From NCBI GenBank assembly GCA_963921825.1, contig OY997589.1, positions 82,630,523 to 82,694,522 on the forward strand: a stretch of DNA of 64,000 nt. Reading direction: 5' to 3'. Position 1 is the stretch's first letter. Every line of letters begins with the position of its first letter. The stretch is from Erodium maritimum (Eukaryota > Streptophyta > Magnoliopsida > Geraniales > Geraniaceae). Made by a program: the position numbers and the translations under genes. The notes under the pieces are model-generated. The model did not search any database. It was not told the DNA's origin and was given only the letters and a program-made list of their open reading frames with translations. Below, one piece after another: positions 11,336-23,774 of the stretch.

Positions 11336-12549
11336 TAGCATCTATTAGACCATGACTCCCAATAATCGCTTCAACTAAATATTACATACTAGACTCGATT
11401 CAATCCAATACTATTCTAACACTCAAATCTATTAGACACAAAATAAAGGAAAGATAAACGAAATTTGTCACACATTAGACCAAATCAGTCTGTGTATACC
11501 CTCGAACGATTCATAGACCCAAGAATCATCCAACAGATTTGACATTCTATTAGACACTTACTAAACCAATTTGTTGTTTTCAAAGCTGATATTAAAAGTG
11601 GATTAAACCCTATTGTGGATGCTCCAAATCTGTGTTGGAAAATACAAGAATCTACTCATATGTTCTACATTTAGATCAGACTTTATTTCATGAAATAATA
11701 TATGGCTAAGATTTTGGTCTGACCAAAAGATTTGTAGACGCAAAACCTGAAAATCATTGAACACAAAAGCCATGAATATATCAAACAAAAAATGTGCCAG
11801 GAGACAGGTAACACAGCGCAAGAGAAGAAAAACGCAGTGCTGTTTAATACTGGCAAAGAAGAAAGCTCCCATTGATGTATGCTTCGGAAACTAGAACATA
11901 CCTCACCCAAACCAGAGAGCGTTCACCATAAGAAGCAACCAAAACAAGAACACCAATATGAAATAACTAATAAAAGTACGAGGAATGCGATTTGAGAGCG
12001 GCTACGAGTGGTAGAGTTGGAGAGATTAGGGTTTAAGGTTTGAAGAAAATGGGTTTAATTTATAGAGCTCGAGGAGGGAAAATGGCTTGATACATGTTCC
12101 TATTTACGAAAATACCATTCGTATCGGTATTGGGCCGGGACTGAGTTACGCTCTTCCGACGCCGTTTTGCAGCGGGTTCATAGTTTTGGGTTGGGCTCCT
12201 ATTCACGTACTTTATAGTATATTAGTCCATGAAGATAGCCAGATAGTATATTAGTATACCATGTGTTGACTTGTATTTTTGGAAGAAAGTTATGTTGTAT
12301 CTTTAAAAAAAATCTTCAGGATTGTAATTTTTAATTAAAAATGCTTTATATTGCAATCTTGAATTATGTTGTTTTTTGAAAGGGTATTACTTCTCCTCAT
12401 TAATAATGCCAAACAAACAATATAATTAGGAATACACATGAAACAACCGAGAATATAGTTCAAGACCCTATGAATGATAGGAGTCTCGCTCTAGTCTAAT
12501 CAACAAAACTCTTATAAGAAAATTAGGAGGACAATAACAAGACGGGTTA
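11336..12549. other. Non-coding stretch with a non-LTR tail near its end
   Basis: No recognisable gene. Around 12375-12430 the sequence GAAAGGGTATTACTTC then TCATTAATAATGCC resembles the left end of the minus-strand insertion at 38729 (GAAACGGGTAACCGG, TCATTAATACCA), so a decayed relative probably ends here. Confidence 0.35.
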
Positions 12550-14643
12550 AATAAGTATAATTTTTTTGGATAAGCGCGAAAAATTTACTGAAAGATCAAT
12601 ATCCAAGGAGGAGAAAGCCAAAAGAATCCAAAATCACGATCACAAAATCTCCGCAAGGGAGAAAACAGAGAACAACCCTGAGAAAAAACAAAGCTAGAAC
12701 CAAAACAACCACACAACAAGACGAGACCGGCAACCAAAACCTAAGCATCCTCGTACCACTCGCTGTCAAAAGTCTGGTTTGGATCGCTGAGAGATTTAAA
12801 AAATTTCCAATTTAAAGCCTGAGTCTTACACCTGGTGTTATGAATACGAGGAACATCTGGCGGAGGGACCAAATTTTTATATCGTCCCTTATGGACCTTA
12901 GGTTTTAGGATTGCATCCATCCAACCGTCAAAAGACTATAACACTCCATCAGACACGTTTGAGAGTTCCTTTATCGGAACCTTCACGCCATGTAAGAAGA
13001 TCACGTCTCCTTGAGATCTCTCCAAACTTGTGGAATCCCTTTCAGGGTGTTATCTTGACTTGCTGCGATGAACACTGATTCAACCGAGACCAAAAAGTCT
13101 GACCATTAGAGGAGAGAATCAGGGAGAAGCTATGCAAGGACTTGCAACATCCGGGAGTCCCGGGGGAACAACGGCGGTAAGGTGGCACATAAGAAATATA
13201 CCACATATACAACCAAGACCGTGATATTATTTATTCTTCACCTTCTTGAAACCGCTGTAAAGAAAAACTTTGTGTTTTTGTCGCCATCGTTCGGCCAATG
13301 CTTTTTTGCTTTTTGCCTCCAAAGGGTCTCCTAATTTTTTAGGAGAATTACGTATTCTTGTTTAATGGCTTCACCCTCCATCATTCTGAGACTTTCCACT
13401 ATTCTATTTAGGTAAGCAAGATTGTCCTTGTTATAATATAACTATAATTGAGCCTTCAACTATCAGCTTGAGCTTTTAGTTGAGTTGGTTCTCTAATATG
13501 GTATCAGAGCTTGGCACCTCACGGACCCGGGTTCAAACCCCACTCTCTACAAAAATTCTATTTCTTCTCAATTTATCAAATTTGCCCCAAATGGGATAGC
13601 CCTTATCTCTCTTCTCAATGTGCTCTTCTCCTCTTCTAATAATTCACCTCCAAACCCGTAAACGGACTTGTCCATGAGGGCGCGTGTTAGAATATAACTA
13701 TAATTGGGCCTTCAACTATCAGCTTGAGCTTTTAGTTGAGTTGGTTCTCTAATAGCCCTGATATCATCTAATTTTCTTTTTATTTGCCTTAAAAGTGTTA
13801 TGCGCCCATTGATTAAGAGTTGTCAGAAACTTCTTGATATTCTCTCCCACTGAAGTGGTTCTGCTCTAATCCCATACTTGCTGAATAATCAATGCACATT
13901 GAGGATCACTCGTCCATTGATTCTCAAATCTGAACTTTAAAGGGTTCCACGGAATACGCTCCCTAGTTAGACTCAGAAGTAGTGGCTTATGATCCCATGT
14001 CGAGTAACCGATATTGTGAGAAGCTTAAGGAACTCCCTTAGAAACCCAACTGAAGTAAGGCTTTTATCGAGTTTGGTTTCCACTCTCTTTGTAGGATCCT
14101 TCCCTCTAAACCTTGTAAACTTATACCCCTTCATAGGCATATCCTTCAACTCAATCTCCTCTAATACTTCACGAAAATCATCAATCAAACGTGGAGTGTA
14201 AGGTCGTACCCCCTTTTTTTCAGAGGGATGGAAGATGCCATTAAAGTCTCCTAAAGCGAGCCACTTGTTCCTCGTATTCTCCGTAATAAGCTCTTGGAGA
14301 AGTCGCCAAGTCTGGTGACGATTTGAAACAGTTAGCTTCTCCATGGATGGATGAAATGCAGTGTGGCACACTAAAAATCAATTCAATGTGGTGTACACCG
14401 CCCCTTTTGAATGTTTAGACCCTCGCTCCAAAATATTTCCACCCCTCCTTGGTGCCCTTTCGCTACATACCACGTTCCTCCATGAAAACCCAGATTCCTC
14501 GGAAGAATTTTCAGTGCTCCATCAAAAAGAAATGTTTTTGCAATAAAAACGACTGATGGCTTAAACTGAGATATATAACTCTTCAATCGTCTTTTATGCA
14601 AGTCATCTCCCAAGCCCTAAAAATTCCAAGCCAACACCTTCAT
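12550..14643 (-). pseudogene. L1-type LINE remnant: ORF2 endonuclease with large losses
   Basis: Translated on the minus strand from the ATG at 14643, the protein begins MKVLAWNF, a stop, then GLGDDLHKRRLKS and SVVFIAKT. It continues to the endonuclease core LALGDFNGIFHPSEKKG near 14260. This is the apurinic-type endonuclease start of plant LINE ORF2. No reverse transcriptase motif is visible; the rest is frameshifted or deleted. The left end (TTTTTTTGGATAAGC, 12558-12573) matches the 3' tail of the LINE at 56027, so both belong to one family. A TRIM is inserted at 13429-13754. Confidence 0.75.
13429..13754 (+). mobile_element. TRIM (terminal-repeat retrotransposon in miniature), 326 bp
   Basis: Two 70-bp direct terminal repeats, 13429-13498 and 13685-13754, start TGTTA and are nearly identical. 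The left one is followed immediately by the primer-binding site TGGTATCAGAGC at 13499-13510. The internal part is about 186 bp with no ORF. Flanks GTCCT (13424-13428) and GCCCT (13755-13759) are probably a 5-bp target duplication with one change. It sits inside the LINE remnant, so it is the younger insertion. Confidence 0.9.
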
Positions 14644-15037
14644 GTCCCACTAAACAATCAAAAACTACCGAGCACGCCTCAACAAAGAGCCGAAAACAAT
14701 TTCTGACAATTTCCTTTTAAAAAAAAACTTTTTAAGCTTCCACAAAACTCCAAAAATAGTAGAGATTCAGATGTATAGAAGCAGCCCAACACCAGTAGAA
14801 ATCAATCAGCAATGGAACACGGTAATCAAAAAGAAATAGTGGATAAAAAAATCGGGAGAAACCGGTAGTTTCACCTTCAAAGAAGAGAGAGGAGAGGAGA
14901 AATATCGCCACATAGGAGAACATGCGGGCCTCGAAAGAAAAAAGGAGAAATAGCGCCACATAAGAGAACATGTGGGCCTCGATAGAGGAGATGAAGAGAG
15001 ATAGATAGAGAAGCTCACAGACATAGCATGGGTGTAG
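14644..15037. other. Non-coding stretch, upstream part of the broken LINE
   Basis: Short open frames only. It lies where ORF1 of the minus-strand LINE would be, but no ORF1 motif can be read. A near-duplicate of about 40 bp (CCACATAxGAGAACATGxGGGCCTCGA) occurs at about 14909 and 14956. Confidence 0.35.
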
Positions 15038-15341
15038 TGTTAAAGCACAACTCAACCCAAAAGCTCGAACTAATGAGTGGAAGCACTAATATGCTTACCA
15101 AGTGTTCAATTTGTCCATACACTTTCTATGTGAGACTTATACTTCAACATTCCCCTTCACGTGTAGGGTTAGACATCTACATGTGGGACATAGCAAGACT
15201 GGACATCTGCATATGGACCGAAAACCATAGCGTGGAGGTGACAAACGGGCTATGGACCGAACCAGCTCTGATTTGATGTTAAAGTCTTATCCAACCCAAA
15301 AGATCGAACTAATGGGTAAATATATTAATACGCTTATGACA
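15038..15341 (-). mobile_element. TRIM-like element with short direct terminal repeats
   Basis: Two direct repeats of about 64 bp (15038-15100 and 15277-15341) share TGTTAAAG, AACCCAAAAG and TCGAACTAATG. Next to the right repeat, on the minus strand, is CATCAAATCAGAGCTGG, a degenerate iMet primer-binding site, which sets the orientation. The interior carries the GGACATCT...ACCATAGCGTGGAG phrase also found in P450 intron 1. I see no clear target duplication. Confidence 0.55.
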
Positions 15342-15571
15342 ACTACATGGACGAACGTCGTAAACAACGGGAGGAGAAAAGGATGCAACGTCGCCAAGAA
15401 GTTTTGTGGCTCAGGAGGAAGAGCGCATGATGCGGCTTTTAAATTGAAACATATTATTGTTTTTATTATTTTCACTTATGTATCTTTGTATTCTTCGTAC
15501 ATCTCATATACCACAATGATTTTTTTATAATCATATATGTCAAAAATCATGGAAAAAAAACTAAGCCATAT

Positions 15572-16222
15572 TAGGGATGGAAAAATAACCCGAACCCGAC
15601 GGGTACTCGACGTACCCTACCCGATCGGGTAGGGTATTGACCGGTATTTTTTTTAACCGGGTAGGGTATTACCCGTTGACCGGGTACATTGACCGGGTAC
15701 GGGTAGGGTTCAGGTTTGGCCTTACCCACCCCGAACCCTACCCGATCTTATATGTATATATAAATAAATAAACAAGTTCACAATTATAAACCTAATAATA
15801 AGTCAATTACAATAAAAAAAAAAAAGTTGTACGGTCATAACTCAGAAGTTCATAATATCATACGATTCATTTGGGTTTATTGGTCATCGAAAAGAAAAAC
15901 TTGAAAAGGATTATTTTTGCTTGGTTGCTACTTGATTTTAGGATTGTTGTATGTCGAGACTTGAGATGTGGAAAAAATTCTTAAGTTTCATATTTTTGGC
16001 TGCTTAAATTTAAATGGAATGGTTACTTAGTTCCCAATTTTTTTTGTCTTGTAATCCACATATCATTTGAACAAATCAGATAGGGTAATACCCGACCCGA
16101 ACGGGTAGAGATCGGGTAGGGTATTAAATGGGTATGAGTAGGGTACGGATATTGGGTATGAACATCGGATAGAATACGGATATCACAAAACCCGACCCAT
16201 ACCCTACCCATTGCCATCCCTA
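15572..16222. mobile_element. Non-autonomous hAT-type MITE, 651 bp
   Basis: The ends are TAGGGATGG and CCATCCCTA, a perfect 9-bp terminal inverted repeat. The flanks are an exact 8-bp target duplication, AGCCATAT, at 15564-15571 and 16223-16230, which is diagnostic of hAT-type integration. Both subterminal regions (15590-15750 and 16080-16210) are packed with CGGGTA or TACCCG motifs in both orientations; the centre is AT-rich. No transposase ORF. Confidence 0.88.
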
Positions 16223-16230
16223 AGCCATAT

Positions 16231-17949
16231 AGAGATGCAAATCAAACGAGCAATTGATTTGTAGCCGACATGGTCTATCCATGAGAGTCCAGTCCCGGAA
16301 AAGCAAGTGAGTGCGGATATGCATAGAGATAAGGTAGAGTTTTTCATATATATCTTACCTTTTTCATCATCATCATCATGTTGTTGTTGCTTTAGCTCTT
16401 ACCACAATTGGATGCTCCTACGTACCACTTGCAATTTACTACTATTTACAATATCTTCGGAGCCGTGCTATCGAATGTGTGCTACTTTAATTTGGCATTT
16501 TCTTTGGAATAAAGAATTTATGGACCAATCATTTTTTTAAATTCTTAACCATCACTCACTCCCTTTCCTTTTTCTTTTTCTTTATTTTTTTTGTGTAGTT
16601 TACAATGAACAAGTTGGCAACTAGAGTCATGCCCTAGCTATACTTGCCTACTAGCTGGAAAATATCCGAGTGATGGGTGGATCTTGCAGTCTTGCTCCGT
16701 GTAACAGCTAGAGCCTAGAACTTAACCTTATTTTTAATTTTTTTTTTTTATCACAACTTTACTTTATTTATTGTTAGAAGACGACTTCATTTTAAAACAT
16801 CTCCGATCATCAATTATTTTATTGACTGAAAGAAGAGACTGACAAAATAAAATATTAATAAATTTATTTTTCTCTTCTCTTTGAATTAGGTTGAATTTTT
16901 TATTATTTGTAGTCTATATTTTTTTCCACTGACTGATAGGGTAGACTAATAGAATAAAATACTAATAAACATAAGAAAATGACGTAACATTTTCACTACA
17001 AAAAGCAAAATATACATTACACGATTTAATATTACCGAAGCTGAAACTAAACATAGGTTCACAACGATTTATTATTACCGAAGCGAAAACCAAACATGAA
17101 TTAACAACCATTTATATTTCGTTGCAATATTGTAGCCACTTGAGCTGGTCTTTGACGAGATTTCATATGTTGAACTTGGTGAAAACTTGGCGATATCGGT
17201 CCCGGTACGTCTCCATAACCAATGCTCTAATTTGAGCATCAGTTTGCCCCGACAGTCGAGCATGAGGTTTTTCACGGTAGATTAAATTGAAATCTTTAAC
17301 TTTATGGACGTCCTTTTCTAATGGTCCTTAAATTTCCTTTCGGTTTGTAGTGGTGCGACATCAGGTGTTGAGGCAACGTAATTGTTGTAAACATCCGGCC
17401 AGTAACGAATGCTTGGCCCCGACATGCATGTTCAATCCACACAAGACACAACACCATTTCTTATTCGGGGGACCATTGATAAGTTCGACACCCGGGATCC
17501 ATCGGTGGTTCGGTTGAAGGAAGCTTTGATAGCAAATTGGTGGGGGAATTTGGGAAGAGAGGAGTCGGTGGAGGAAGTGGTGAGGATAGGTGATGGAAGA
17601 TGATGTATTTATAGGCAGGGAGCTGGAGAAAATGCCATCAACCGTCGGTCCTAGCAAGGGCAAGTTGGTCTTTTCTCATGTGTTGGGCAATTATGTCACG
17701 CAAAACAAGGACAGTTGAGTGAAGACCAAATTCATGTGAAATTTTGGAAAAATGACATTCAAACTATTATGTAATTCAATGGACCAATAATTTAACGGAT
17801 ATGTAACGGAAAATTAAACAGAGAAAATGTAACGGGAAATAATAAATTGAAAGATAAAACTTCATTACTCGAACGGAAAGAAACAACAAAAACTCAAACC
17901 AGGAAATCAAATACGGAAATTGAGATACGAAATTGAAAAACAGACAGAA
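16231..17949. other. AT-rich non-coding stretch with a possible CACTA-type end
   Basis: No clear gene. CACTACAAAAA at 16995 resembles the terminal motif of CACTA (En/Spm) elements, but I cannot find a partner end. 17027-17110 holds an imperfect 43-bp direct duplication (CGATTTAxTATTACCGAAGC). 17820-17949 is likely the 3' untranslated part of the minus-strand Harbinger ORF1 next to it. Confidence 0.35.
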
Positions 17950-18950
17950 CTAATAGAAGAAACACCAAAACATCATATTCCAAGCTTATGCGACAACATC
18001 GTAAAGGTGTGGGCTGCAAGCACCTGAGGAGTCATGCTCGAAGTGTCCTTGGCCCTCTCCAACTTGAACATCTAAAAGTACGGCTGAAGGTTGGCGATGT
18101 GTTTGAGATTTTATTCGAGCACATTGTAGATTACTTGTTGGGCCTCCGTAACACTTGAGGCAATCTGCTTTGCCTTCGAGACTTTGTCTTTACCTTTGAG
18201 CTTTATAGCTTTGGCGGCCTTCTAACCTATATAGGCCGGTAATCCAAACCAAAGCTCATCCCCGTGGTGCACTCACAGTCGTCCCCAAGTGTGTATTCCC
18301 GACTTCACTTGCTTGATTTGCTTGATGGTTGTAAAGGAGACGTTGGTTCGAATGGATCTTCATGCTCCACTGGGTCATGTACTACAAAGTGTTTTTAAGT
18401 CCATTTATGTTCATTTCGAACAAGTTTCCATCAATGCTTCCAACCGATGTTGTGCCCTTCTGACTTCCTGTATAATTCCTCGGCCAACTCCATAATTTGG
18501 TCATCGGATCAGTCGCTTCGATGATCCTTGACAGTGTATTCATAGTGCCCTTGGAACTTAATCACTCGCGGGTTTACATTGTTCTAGTGGTCATTGTCAT
18601 TCTTACTGGACCGCAACAGATCATTTGGCCCATGCAACACAACAATATCCCTCCCGATATCATCCCAATACTTAAGTTTTCTCTTATTATTTCCACAATT
18701 TGAATCGTAAGAATTTACCATCCCTACATGAACAAGACGCTTGTCCTCCTCAACGCTCCATTTCATGTGTGTCTTTTTCACTGTCAGTTGGCTCGATTGG
18801 GTTGTTGATGGTTGCGAACCTTCGTTCGTGAGGGGACTCGAAAACACCTCCATGGCATTTTTACTGAGCAAACTTTCTTGAGTTTTTGAGATGGAGTCTT
18901 GGCTCCGGGGAAATTAGTCTTGTGTTTTCGGAACGTATTCTCCCATTCCG
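17950..18950 (-). pseudogene. PIF/Harbinger ORF1 (Myb/SANT-like helper protein), degraded
   Basis: A minus-strand frame at 18584-18871 encodes a Myb/SANT-like segment: KWSVEEDKRLVHVGMV, then CGNNKRKLKYWDDIGRD. Further on, in shifted frames, come RPMGRKAAKAIKLKGKDK and SSVTEAQQ, the C-terminal pattern of the same plant family (often mis-annotated as glutathione S-transferase T3-like). In PIF/Harbinger elements this protein binds DNA and helps the transposase. Stops and frameshifts between the blocks show it is inactive. The matching transposase start is on the opposite strand at 32135-32375, separated by copia element B. Confidence 0.65.
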
Positions 18951-19540
18951 CACAAGAAAGGATCGAAATCTATGTCCAAAGTAAAAATAAAAAAATCGAG
19001 AAACATTATCGATAGTGGTTTCCATTAACTACCGTCAATGCAATCCTTAGAAGAGGAGAGAGCATTACGACCCACAACCCATTTAAGAATAGAGGTCGTA
19101 AAATGATAGAAACGGTCCATGTAGATTAATATGTTAAGGGAACAAGAATTATAATATTATTTTCATTTTAATATATAAGATTAAATAGAAATTCAATTTA
19201 AAAAATTTAAGGAACAATTTTATTGATTTTTAACCGATTGATTATTTGTTCAGAAATATTTTTGTCTTTGGATTAGTTGTTTTTTTGAAAAATAACTGAT
19301 ACACTTTTATGATTGTAAGTGGCACGAGTCTTTTGTCGCTAGGGGCTAAGCTAAGGACGAGATCATTAGAGCGTGTGTAGTGTTCTCACTTGACGATGCT
19401 GATTTATCCACATGGGCATCGGAGAATGGCGTAATACGTTGTAGCGACGAGAACCAAGGTAATGTCGGTTTTTGTGTGGAGCATCAGTAGTCGAATCGAG
19501 TGGTTCCGTACCTCGACAATGACCGCATTGGCGTGGTTTG
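18951..19540. other. Left part of the Harbinger intergenic region
   Basis: AT-rich upstream region of ORF1, then from about 19320 a mixed-composition segment interrupted at 19541 by copia element B. I see no gene. GTTTG at 19536-19540 is the left target duplication of B. Confidence 0.4.
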
Positions 19541-21201
19541 TGTTGGGTCTCGGTGGAGGGTATGAACACATACCTGCAACGGAAAATAACTCACGAGACC
19601 ATACCATGGAAAAACTACCAAGTTAGAAACACAAGAGAATAAACAAACTCATGGTTTCCTTACCAAATCACGAACACTTAGTAAGGAATGATCGTGATTG
19701 AGTCTCCAAGACGCCTATGTATCCACTTGGAAATAAAATCCACATATTTCTTCTTGTGAGAACTCCAGAACACCAAAAATGGAGGAAGAACTTGTCTTGA
19801 CCGAAATCTATGGGGAGAGGAGGAAGAAGTTGTTCTTCCTTTTGTATGTTGTGTCTTATTACGTTGAAAAGATGACTCTTAAGTCATCTAATCCCATCAA
19901 CATAATAGAATAATAGTAAATAGGACAAATGATGGTGTAAAGTAGATAGAAGTTTGTGGTAAGTTGGTGGATTGAATAACCAACTACCTAATCTAACTAG
20001 TTTAGTTATAACCATTTAGATAAGACGTAACTAGTTGGTTCAATGGGCCTTTAGTGGCATGATCCACCCATGGGCCTCGCGGGTGATAGCATGTGGCCAT
20101 TCCCGACGAGGTCCCGTGATGTACTCATCGCCTCCACGCCTTTTATCCCGGATATATCCAACATTATTCGACGCGATCAATCCCAAGACTCCAAGTCTTG
20201 TTTCAATCCGTAAAGTCTTCATTACTTACGATCATATGAACCAAAACATAGTTTTGGTCATATCCCGTGACAACTTCCCTCTTGACTATTCTCCATAAGT
20301 ATGTTAATGAGTTTCATCTTCCGGTAATACCCTTAGGTTTATGCATGTTAGTAGATCAACGTAAAATCCTATTTCACTTGATCCTACATAAGTGGCAACT
20401 AACGAGACTTTAGTATTTCCTGACACTACATAACGAATCGACCCTGTCGATTTTAACCTTTCTATCGCCTATGTCACTATCTTTTTATCACCGATATCCT
20501 GATTGAGATAAGACATAGAGTCGTCATCCTTATTATTCTCAATCATTGTTCCTTGATATGTGAGATGACTGAATATATGATACCCAATATCATTTGTATG
20601 GCCATACTATTATTTCAATCACTTTCGATCAAGCGGCCGAGATACGATATCTTTCCCATACCTTAGTATGAAGGATAAATCCCTTAGCCGTCTTTCGTGT
20701 CACTCATTCAGTCCTCCCTCAAACCAATCATGGACGTTATGGAAGCCCTGTCACGGATAATATTAGGCTCAGGTCAAACTCAGTTGTTTAGTACATAGCG
20801 ATCACAAAGACTCCTTGGTCTAAGGATACATGACAAGCTACAATAGTGAATATGTTCATGACTTAATCTATGATACATATTCAGGGTAGGTCGTCCAATA
20901 TCATGTCCCACATGATATCTATTATCAAACTCCGGAATCTCATTCCAATGAGTAACATAATGTAAGTCATAAAGAGCCATCTTTCATACTAGTCGCTTCT
21001 AGTGAAGCTTTGTTGAGTAGGGACCCATCGAGTGTGATCTATCACGATCTATTTTTCTATTCTCATGGTGGATATAGATTAGAACACACATCAATATATT
21101 ACTCCAAGACATAAGTCATATACAACCGCTTTAATTTTATTACTAACGGTGATATATACATTTGGACATTTACGATTGAACTATGGGCACTAAGACTAAC
21201 A
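19541..21201 (-). repeat. 3' LTR of copia element B (1661 bp)
   Basis: Runs from TGTTGGGTCTCGG to CTAAGACTAACA. The purine-rich tract next to it (minus strand, 21202-21216) is the plus-strand primer. It aligns along its whole length with 25960-27647 but is clearly more diverged from that LTR than A's own LTR remnant is, so it belongs to a different insertion. Confidence 0.8.
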
Positions 21202-22178
21202 ATCTCCCACTTGTCCTAGTTTCAATCGCCTCTACAATATATTTCCATTGACCTTACATGTCTCTTATGTTCTGGCAACGATAGTGTCTTAGTCAATGGG
21301 TCGGCTATGTTATTATCAGTTGTAATATATGTGAACTTCACATCGCCTTGGTTCAGTATCTCTCTGATGAGGTGGTATCTCCGCAGTACATGTTTGGATT
21401 TGTTATGCGATCTAGGCTCTTTAGCTTGCACAATGACCCATTGTGTTGTCGCTAAATAGATTCACTGGGTTGGATGAGTTTTAATTACACCCAACCCTGC
21501 CGTGAATTTCCAAATCCACATAGCCTTCTTAGCTACCTCTGCAGCAACCATGTACTTGGCCTCTATCGTAGAATTTGCAATGATATCTTGCTTCACGCTC
21601 ATCCAACCGAAAGCTATGTCATTCAGCATAAACACATATCCTGACTGACTTCTAAAGTCATCTAGATCTGTTTGGAAACTAGCGTCTACATATCCATTGA
21701 CGAGTAGTTCAACATCATCTACCCCCTAGGGCTAGACTAATGCATGTTGGTACATTTCATGGCATACGAGACGCCCAGTCTCGTACATATCATGGCATAC
21801 ATGATCGATCCTACCCTTAAACATATAGGATTTGCATCATTCTTTTCAACTCATCAAGTGTCGTAGGACATTGAGTCTTACTGAGTTTAATGCCATGACG
21901 AGCGGGTAAGAGTCCTTTCTTTGAATCGAGCATTGAGAACCTACTCAATGCCTTGTTCACATAGGTGCTATAACTTAAACCTAAGACCCTCTTGGTGCAA
22001 TCTCTATATGTCTTAATCCCTAAGATATAAGTAGCATCGCCTAAGTCCTTTATTGAGAAACATTTCCTCTACCAAGATTTCAGTTTCGTGCAAGGTTGTG
22101 ATGTCGTTTCCAATGAGCACTAGAAAGGTAATCCTTCTCTCACTAGCCTTTTTATAAATGAAAGCTACATCCTCGTTC
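21202..22178 (-). pseudogene. Copia B: end of reverse transcriptase and RNase H
   Basis: The minus-strand frame at 21222-21431 gives the RNase H C-terminus: SKHVLRRYHLIREIL, DVKFTYITTDNNIADPLTK, then a stop just before the polypurine tract. 22013-22178 gives the end of the reverse transcriptase (FIYKKASERRITFLVLIGND). The frames are broken between them. The right edge is the junction with element A. Confidence 0.7.
22076..22178 (-). repeat. 103-bp direct duplication, left copy
   Basis: Identical base for base to 27648-27750. It encodes part of the copia reverse transcriptase (KKASERRITFLVLIGND region) and abuts the outer end of A's 3' LTR remnant. Confidence 0.95.
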
Positions 22179-22282
22179 TGTTGGGTCTCGAGGTAGGGTT
22201 GGAGATGAACCAACTCGCAGCGGAAAATCAATGAAAACCAAGAGACAATTAAAACAATGAAACAACTAACAAAGAATGGATT
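22179..22282 (-). repeat. 3' LTR remnant of copia A (104 bp)
   Basis: Matches the first 104 bp (plus-strand reading) of the LTR at 25960 with about two mismatches, then stops abruptly; 22283 onward is pol. The breakpoint falls in the linker to reverse transcriptase, just after codons for M-S-D-N. Confidence 0.8.
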
Positions 22283-23774
22283 CGGTTGTCCGACATGGAT
22301 TGCATTTCCTCCCTCATGGCTCCCAGCCATAACTCGGAGTTGGGCCCATCCACGACTTCTTGAAAGGTGGCTGGATCATCGTGATCCACCATGACTTCAT
22401 TGTCACCTCCGGATACCATATCTTGGAGGTGGAAGATTGATCCTTTCAAATCGCCTTGGACCTTCCGGAATTGTAACACGAATTGGTTCTTACTCTACGA
22501 CAATCTCTGGCTCCTTTCTACTGGGTTGCCAATTGGTTTAGACAGATCTGTACCATCCTGAATTTCTTCGAGATGCACAGTCCTCCCAATGACGTCTTTG
22601 GAAACAAAACTTCTTTTTCATAAAGACCCCACCCCAAGCGACTAACACCATGTTCTCACTGGGATTGTAGAAATAGTATCCCCTTGTTGCTTTGGGATAC
22701 CACACGAAGGTGCATATCTCAGATCTTGGTTCGAGCTTAGTCGAAACCAAATGTTTCACATAAGCCTAACAACCACAAATCTTTAGGAAGGACAAAGCGG
22801 GCATCATCCCGTACCATTTTTAAAATGGTGTCCCTTCCACACCATTCGTCGAAGCCCGATTCACTATGAATGCGGTCGTCTCTAGAGCAAAACCCCTAAA
22901 AGAGATTGGGAGATCAGTCCAACTAATCATGGAACAGACCATTGTCTAACAATGTCTGATTTCTCCGTTTGGCTACACCTTTCAACTACAGTGACCTAGG
23001 AGGAGTCCATTCCAAAAGGATCCCATTCTCTTTTAGATGATCTAATAACTCTGTGGTCAAGTATTTTCCACCTCGATCCAATCGAAGTGCCTTAATACCT
23101 TTGTCGAGCTGGTTTTCTACTATAGTCTTAAACTCTTTGAATTTATCAAAAGCTTCAGACTTATGTCTCACCGAATAGACATAACCATATTTACTGTAAT
23201 CATCAGTAAATGTGATAAAGTAGCTAAAACCCATCCTGGCAAGCGAACTTATTGGTCTACACACATTCGAGTGTATCAGCCCCAATAATTCACCCGCCCT
23301 TTCATCGCGACCGATAAAGGGCACTTTAGTCTTTTTTCCCATCAAACAAACCTTGCACCTATCGATCGAATGGAATTCGAATGAACCTGAAAGCCCGCAC
23401 TTCTGAAGTGCTGATAGGCGCTTCTTGTTTATGCGACCCAAATGACAGTACCATAATAGAGTTAGGTTTAAATCGTTGGATTTAGACCTCTTGGTATTAA
23501 CGGAATATATAGAACTTGAGGCATTGTTACCCATATCTAATATGTACAATCCTCCAACCATGTCAGTGCTGGTATAAAACATATCATTGCATAGAACATT
23601 GAAAACTCCATTTCCAATATTAACATTATATCCTTCCTTGTCAAACACGGATACAGATATAATATTCCTACTAAAAGTAGGTATGCAATATACATTATAC
23701 AATACTAAGACAAGGCCTCTTGGCAAAGCAAGACTCATGGATCCTACAACAGTTGCCACAACTCTGAGGTCCAT
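22283..23774 (-). pseudogene. Copia A: integrase and start of reverse transcriptase
   Basis: The minus-strand frame 22986-23774 (262 codons) has the GAG-pre-integrase block (LWYCHLGRINKKRLSALQK, then Cys-X2-Cys) and the integrase core (IHSNVCRPISSLARMG, FITFTDDYSKYGYVY, ALRLDRGGKYL). 22538-22759 is the linker (YPKATRGYYFYNPSENMV). 22283-22479 begins reverse transcriptase (WLGAMREEMQSMSDN) and is cut there. Frameshifts separate the three parts. Confidence 0.8.

Noticed and set aside
13499..13510. TGGTATCAGAGC as part of a tRNA gene
   Set aside because: Only the 3'-end complement is present, next to terminal repeats; it is a retroelement primer-binding site.
17409..17603. Plus-strand frame with DPSVVRLKEALIANWWGNLG, like a HARBI1 transposase C-terminus
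   Set aside because: The match is short, no catalytic residues are near, and its place does not fit the divergent Harbinger layout.
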